Origin: Nereocystis luetkeana | Taxonomy: Eukaryota > Sar > Phaeophyceae > Laminariales > Laminariaceae | DNA length: 64,000 bases | Direction of reading: 5' to 3' | NCBI GenBank assembly: GCA_031213475.1 | Contig: JARUPZ010000019.1 | Location: 3,498,770 to 3,562,769 of the forward strand | Part shown: positions 56,053 through 64,000 of the stretch, one piece after another | How the letters are laid out: every line of letters starts with the position of its first letter | Numbering within the stretch: position 1 is the stretch's first letter | Position numbers and translations under genes: made by a program | The notes under the pieces: model-generated | Seen by the model: the letters and a program-made list of their open reading frames with translations, nothing else | What the model was told of the DNA's origin: nothing | Databases searched by the model: none

Positions 56053-56399
56053 TTTCCCCCTAGAAACGGCCTTAATTAAACCAACCAACCAATCAACCAA
56101 TCCCCTTGGGACTTTCAGACGGGAAAATTATGGCAGCAGAAGAAGCGAGCGACTAGTAGCGACGGACGGCCACTGCGTGATTTTGAGGGGCGATAAATAC
56201 AGACTGACTGCTGACTGGTGTCCGAGTGGTATATAATATACCGCAGCGGAAGGAGCGGTGCGGAGCTAAGGCCGGGCTCACCCCGATACGGCCTGGATTG
56301 CTGGACTGCGGAGCGCTGAAGCTGCTCGTACACGGCCGATAGACAATACCCGATTTATCATTTTCTTGGTCGCCAGTTTAGGCAACTCACCAAGGGGGA

Positions 56400-56442
56400 A
56401 TATAACCCCCCAGCCCCCCCCCTCCCCCCCCCCCCCCGCTAC
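56400..56442. repeat. C-rich tract
   Basis: CCCCCCAGCCCCCCCCCTCC followed by a C run; adjoins the element fragment on its right. Confidence 0.85.
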
Positions 56443-56444
56443 CA

Positions 56445-56600
56445 CATTGGTGGAAGCGATGTCTGTCTGCCTGGTCGGTAAAACCCCGACGCGCTCCGTC
56501 CCGGCATCGTGGAGATGCGAGGGTCTATAATATGGCCATACGACTACCGGTATGTACGACCGTGCATGATATCGAGTACTTCTCCCCCCCACCCTATATA
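56445..56600 (-). repeat. Poly-G/GTACTC element, fragment
   Basis: GGAAGCGATGTCTGTCTGCCTGGTCGGTAAAACCCCGACGCGCTCCGTCCCGGC..CATGATATCGAGTACTTCTCCCCCCC, minus orientation, with the usual C tract after the end. Confidence 0.8.
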
Positions 56601-56637
56601 GACGGATTGTCTCCCTATAAAAAAACTCCCCGCGCCC

Positions 56638-56642
56638 CCCCC

Positions 56643-56675
<33 letters not shown>
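56638..56675. repeat. Poly-C tract
   Basis: About 28 uninterrupted C, one of the longest in the window. Confidence 0.95.
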
Positions 56676-56916
56676 ATTCCCGTATATATGAAGGCATGGC
56701 CCCCCGAAGGTCTATTTTACTGTACTTTTGAGAAACTACACATCAGAGGTACGAGTAAGGCTCCAACTTTGCTGAACCGGGCCCGGAAAGAGGCAAGGCC
56801 GGCTTGTATAGCGTGTGGTGGCGTGTACCTCTGTTTGTTTCCCTCTTGTATGTATTGTATTTTCATTTTTTTTTCGTTTCGAAACGAAACAAAAACGAAG
56901 TTTAAAAAAAAAATAT

Positions 56917-57025
56917 ATGACGGGGGGCCATAGTTAACAGGACCAAATATTTCTAGTAAAAATGGTTACATATATAGGTTTTTATGTACACCATAGGTCC
57001 TGTTAATTAGGGTCCCCCGTAATAA
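56917..57025. repeat. MITE family A, copy 9
   Basis: TATGACGGGGGGCCATAGTTAACAGGACC and complement GGTCCTGTTAATTAGGGTCCCCCGTAATA. The matching change in both arms (AACAGGACC/GGTCCTGTT) keeps the pairing. Confidence 0.92.
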
Positions 57026-57110
57026 TATGAAGAGCAAGTCCTGCCGTCGACGCCGCTTGTTAAGATCAGCAGGTGGGACACGTAGTCTCCCGGGAGGGGT
57101 TTTGCCTGTT

Positions 57111-57202
57111 AACCCCTTTAGAACCGTAGTCCCGTTTTGGGGACAAAGTACTTGAAATTTGAATGGCTTGTCCCCACAACGGGACTGCGGTTCTAAAAGG
57201 GT
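57111..57202. repeat. Palindromic MITE family B, copy 7
   Basis: AACCCCTTTAGAACCGTAGTCCCGTTTTGGGGACAAAG.. and complement ending GGGACTGCGGTTCTAAAAGGGT. Confidence 0.9.
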
Positions 57203-57679
57203 ACTCGCTGGTACCCACGTGCGCAGCTCTATTCCTTTCGTACACGGGGAGACTGAGACCAAGCTCGTGCGTCCCTGGAAAACCCCTGGTTTCCCACCCA
57301 AGATATACCTTCCAAGTACTACAAATACGATCCCAGTGCCTGAACCCAGGTAATTACCGGGCTTTCAACCTCATTCAAGGCAGTATCATAGCACGCTCCT
57401 TACATCTCTCACCCAGAGTGAGAGCGATATGTGTGATGTCGCGAATTGCGGCAGGTATTGAGGCAGTACCTATTTTTTCTGAGGCTCCTGACGACACCTT
57501 GAAGCTCTGTACTGCTATTACAGTATCGATGCGTAGTATACGAGTACTTCACTAAGCTTCACCACTTTACTGCTGTACTCCACCCTAAAACTGATTTAGG
57601 GACAAGCTGAGAGTGCTTAGCTCCGATGAACGTTCAATTCTAAATCCTACAAATATATAGATACCATCACGAATGATAA

Positions 57680-57756
57680 TGTTATTATTGTTGTTGTTGT
57701 TGTTGTTATTGTTATTATCATCGCTATTGTTAATACCAGGTATTATTATTACTGCC

Positions 57757-57820
<64 letters not shown>

Positions 57821-57850
57821 ATTAATATTATTGTTATTATTATTAGTAGT
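57680..57850. repeat. (TTG)n and (ATT)n microsatellite
   Basis: TTGTTGTTG then a ~100-bp ATT array. Confidence 0.95.
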
Positions 57851-58066
57851 ATCAACATTATTAGTTATTGTGCAGGGCATTATTCATTCAGAACGAAAAA
57901 CACTGCTGTAGAACGCTTCTTACGCACGTACTGGTGCGTACTACGAGTATTGCCGGGGAACACAACAGCAATCAGGACCAATTATGCGCACAGTACAGCA
58001 CAGCAGTAAAAATTCTGGAATATATATATATATATTTTGTTCTTACGTGATGGGTCCTGATTACCA

Positions 58067-58090
58067 TGCCCCCCCCCCCCCCCCCCCCAC
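58067..58090. repeat. Poly-C tract
   Basis: About 20 C. Confidence 0.95.
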
Positions 58091-58299
58091 TCCGTAATAA
58101 TTATAGTATTAAAAGTGGCATTACAACAATATGCGGTGAAGGAAACCCGGCCAGTCATAAATGGTTTGGCCAAAAAGTGCTCGTACGTTCTTACAACTCT
58201 CGCGGCGTCAGTAGAAGGGCCGCTTGGTCTTCATGTCACAGCAGTAGTCTCTCAACGGTCTTTTATAACCCAGGGCCTGTTCACGGATCGGATCGAAAA

Positions 58300-58460
58300 C
58301 CTCGCGGGCCAGGATGGGTCGCGTCGGGTAGGAGTGATCGAACCCGACCCATGAGAGCTTGCCAAAACCTCCCGAGCCGAGCGGACCCACAATCCAACAC
58401 GACTCGACGCGTGAGGTTTCAAAAGCGTCCTGACCCGCCGGGTCGGGTCGGGTCGGGTCG
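58300..58460. repeat. (GGGTC)n and related pieces
   Basis: GGGTCGGGTCGGGTCGGGTCG at 58,440-58,460 and scattered GGGTCG/CGACCC pieces from 58,315. Confidence 0.7.
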
Positions 58461-58626
58461 TGACCCGTGAAAAAGCCCTGCTAAGTTATAACCCCGCTCA
58501 GAGTGGTTTAAGGCATATGCCCTATCGCAGCACGCGTCTGATACCTCGCGCAGGAGGGGTACACGGAATATACTTTTTTTCCCGACACATTCACTTATGT
58601 ACCCATTCGCGAGACCCAGACACAAG

Positions 58627-58655
58627 TGGGGGGGGGGGGGGGGGGGGGGTGGGGT
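58627..58655. repeat. Poly-G tract
   Basis: About 22 G. Confidence 0.95.
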
Positions 58656-58997
58656 ATATACGATAAAAAACGGGGATAATACAAATATTAAAAAAAAAGT
58701 CGTTTGTCGTAAATTCATACATATAATACATACTTGTGCCAGGTATATATAAAAAAACAAAACGCTCGTTTTTTTCATAGACTCGTCCTGAAATTCCCCA
58801 CCGAACTGGTTCGTTTCTCTTTTCGTCCAGGCACACTCCGTATCGCCGTAGAATCATTTCGCGGAGCCTATTTTTTCATGCGTTGAGGCTCGATGTCGGC
58901 TTAGCTCAATGTGATACCTACCGCCGCCGTCGCCCTTTCTTTTTTTTTTCATTTTTTTTTCTGTATGCACCCCCGTATCGACCACCTGGAATCCCAG

Positions 58998-62744
<3,747 letters not shown>

Positions 62745-62819
62745 GTGAGACACACCTACATGCACACATCATCGGGACGTGTCAGATTGATCATCAGCTC
62801 AACTCAGCTCCCTCATTTA

Positions 62820-63040
62820 GTGATAGATACTTCGGGACAGACAGATCAGGTAGATAGATAGATCCACCATTTCATGATCCAGGTGTTTCGGGGCATACAG
62901 ATCAGGTTCCTGGTTCGTATGATCTGCACGACTTAGACAGAATTTTCCAGGTGGGGATCTATATTGGCACCGCTCTTGCGCACGTGCTTGCCTGGGAGGG
63001 AACTGCATGATACAGCTCTTGCAAACAAACCTCTCATAGC
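62820..63040. repeat. GATC-rich dispersed repeat, fragment
   Basis: GATACTTCGGGACAGACAGATCAGGTAGATAGATAGATCC and CATACAGATCAGGTTCC..CTTGCAAACAAACCTCTCA; follows the second NTH1 exon. Confidence 0.55.
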
Positions 63041-63118
63041 AGTAAATGTAGGCTGCCGATTTATGAACTATTGCTGCGTACGTGGTTTCTCGTTTTGGGA
63101 GAGGGCAGTTGGTTTCGA

Positions 63119-63138
63119 CGCCCCCCCCCCCCCCCCCG
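63119..63138. repeat. Poly-C tract
   Basis: About 18 C. Confidence 0.95.
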
Positions 63139-63304
63139 CTTCTTCGTTTTGTGGCCTTTCTGTCCCGGACAGCCCCTATATAGCACTCTCTCTTTGGTGT
63201 TCCCCAAGAAGAGGTTTTGTACGGTTCATGTCGAGTGTTGTGTTTTTTGCCTTCGGTTTGGGTCACGGCGGAGGCCGCTCGCTGTGTCCAAGCCCGTTAG
63301 GTCT

Positions 63305-63580
63305 TCCCAAGTCAATCTTTTCGACGCCGTCATCCCATACGCAAGAAAATCCGCATCAACGAGCGGCTCTTTCGTTGCAGGATGCAGCTCATGCTTCATG
63401 CGACTCGCCGAACGCCTTGCGGCGATTCGCACTTTGTGCAAGCAATCGATGTCTGTCTGGTCGGTGAAAAAACTCGACGTGTGCTCCGTCCCGGCCTTGT
63501 AGGGATGCGAGGGTCTACGGTCGTACGACCACGGCCATGCATGGCATGAGAGTGCATCCCCCCCCCCCCCCCCCCCCCCG
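63305..63580 (-). repeat. Poly-G/GTACTC element, fragment with long C tract
   Basis: TCATCCCATACGCAAGAAAATCCGC..GTTGCAGGATGCAGCTCATGC..CTGGTCGGTGAAAAAACTCGACG..GCCATGCATGGCATGAGAGTGCATC then about 20 C. Minus orientation. Confidence 0.82.
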
Positions 63581-64000
63581 CCGCCTCCTCCGCCCGTAGT
63601 TTGTTCGCCTTCGTACACCCGACGCACCATATAGGGGCACCATGGGTACAGCAGTAGTGCCGGTCCCTCTATAGTGCCGGTATATGCCCCATAGTGCCGG
63701 TATCTGCCAGGCCAATACATCGTCATTATTGCGAGCACCGGCATTGCTCGGCACACTGCCTCACTGGTTGCTGTTATCCCATCTGTGCCAAGCAATTTCA
63801 CCGGCAATGTACCGGCCACCGGCATTATAGAGAGACGTCGACTGTTGCTGTGTATTGATAAATTCAGGAACGTCGCAGCAGGACGTTGTCGAAAACCGGG
63901 GCTAAATGGATCATTTCAGGGGCGTTGCAGCAAGTAGCACACGCACGCGTTGAAGGATGGTAGATCTCAAACTACTGTGAGTATAATATGTACCCGTACG
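63581..64000. other. NTH1 intron or downstream, no exon seen
   Basis: Contains short CCGGTA repeats (TATAGTGCCGGTAT near 63,672-63,705) and GCACCGGCATT pieces. None of the downstream NTH1 motifs is visible. Confidence 0.4.

Overview
This is eukaryotic nuclear DNA, most likely from a brown alga or a close stramenopile relative. The reasons are: small exons separated by introns of roughly 0.8-3.5 kb with GT..AG ends, a kinase with the HRDLSLEN catalytic loop (a form I associate with stramenopile kinases), an R2-like retroelement of a type I associate with algal genomes, and heavy microsatellite and MITE content. The taxonomic call is inference. There are no bacterial operons, rRNA genes or convincing complete tRNA genes.

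Four host genes can be supported. (1) 1.4-2.8 kb, plus strand: a long GC-rich last exon of a disordered, probably nuclear protein with SPTK repeats and PIP-box-like motifs. (2) 17.9-22.4 kb, minus strand: four exons whose phases agree and which together match the Vma12/TMEM199 family of ER factors that assemble the V-ATPase. (3) 40.8-47.2 kb, minus strand: six exons joining in phase into a nearly complete Ser/Thr protein kinase domain. (4) 59.0-62.7 kb, plus strand: two exons of the base-excision-repair DNA glycosylase endonuclease III (NTH1); its helix-hairpin-helix, catalytic residues and FeS cluster lie beyond the window. Low-confidence exon candidates lie at 12.7-13.2, 25.8, 55.2 and 60.0-60.3 kb; the last is antisense inside the NTH1 intron.

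The rest is mobile and repetitive DNA. A decayed R2-like non-LTR retrotransposon (RING-like finger, reverse transcriptase, CCHC finger, restriction-like endonuclease) occupies about 6.6-11.5 kb on the minus strand. Around it are several short repeat families with multiple copies: a ~110-bp palindromic MITE (family A, 9 copies plus a fragment), a ~95-bp near-perfect palindrome (family B, 7 copies), a smaller inverted-repeat family C, a tRNA-derived SINE-like repeat (3 copies), and a ~520-bp element that almost always ends in a poly-C/poly-G tract (3 near-full copies and 6 fragments). A Tc1-like helix-turn-helix fragment lies at 22.4-22.7 kb. There is also a diffuse GATC-rich repeat, many minisatellites and microsatellites, and a striking excess of the 9-bp palindrome TACCWGGTA (33 copies).

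The genes are not functionally linked. The layout is sparse housekeeping genes whose introns and intergenic spaces have been filled by small non-autonomous elements.
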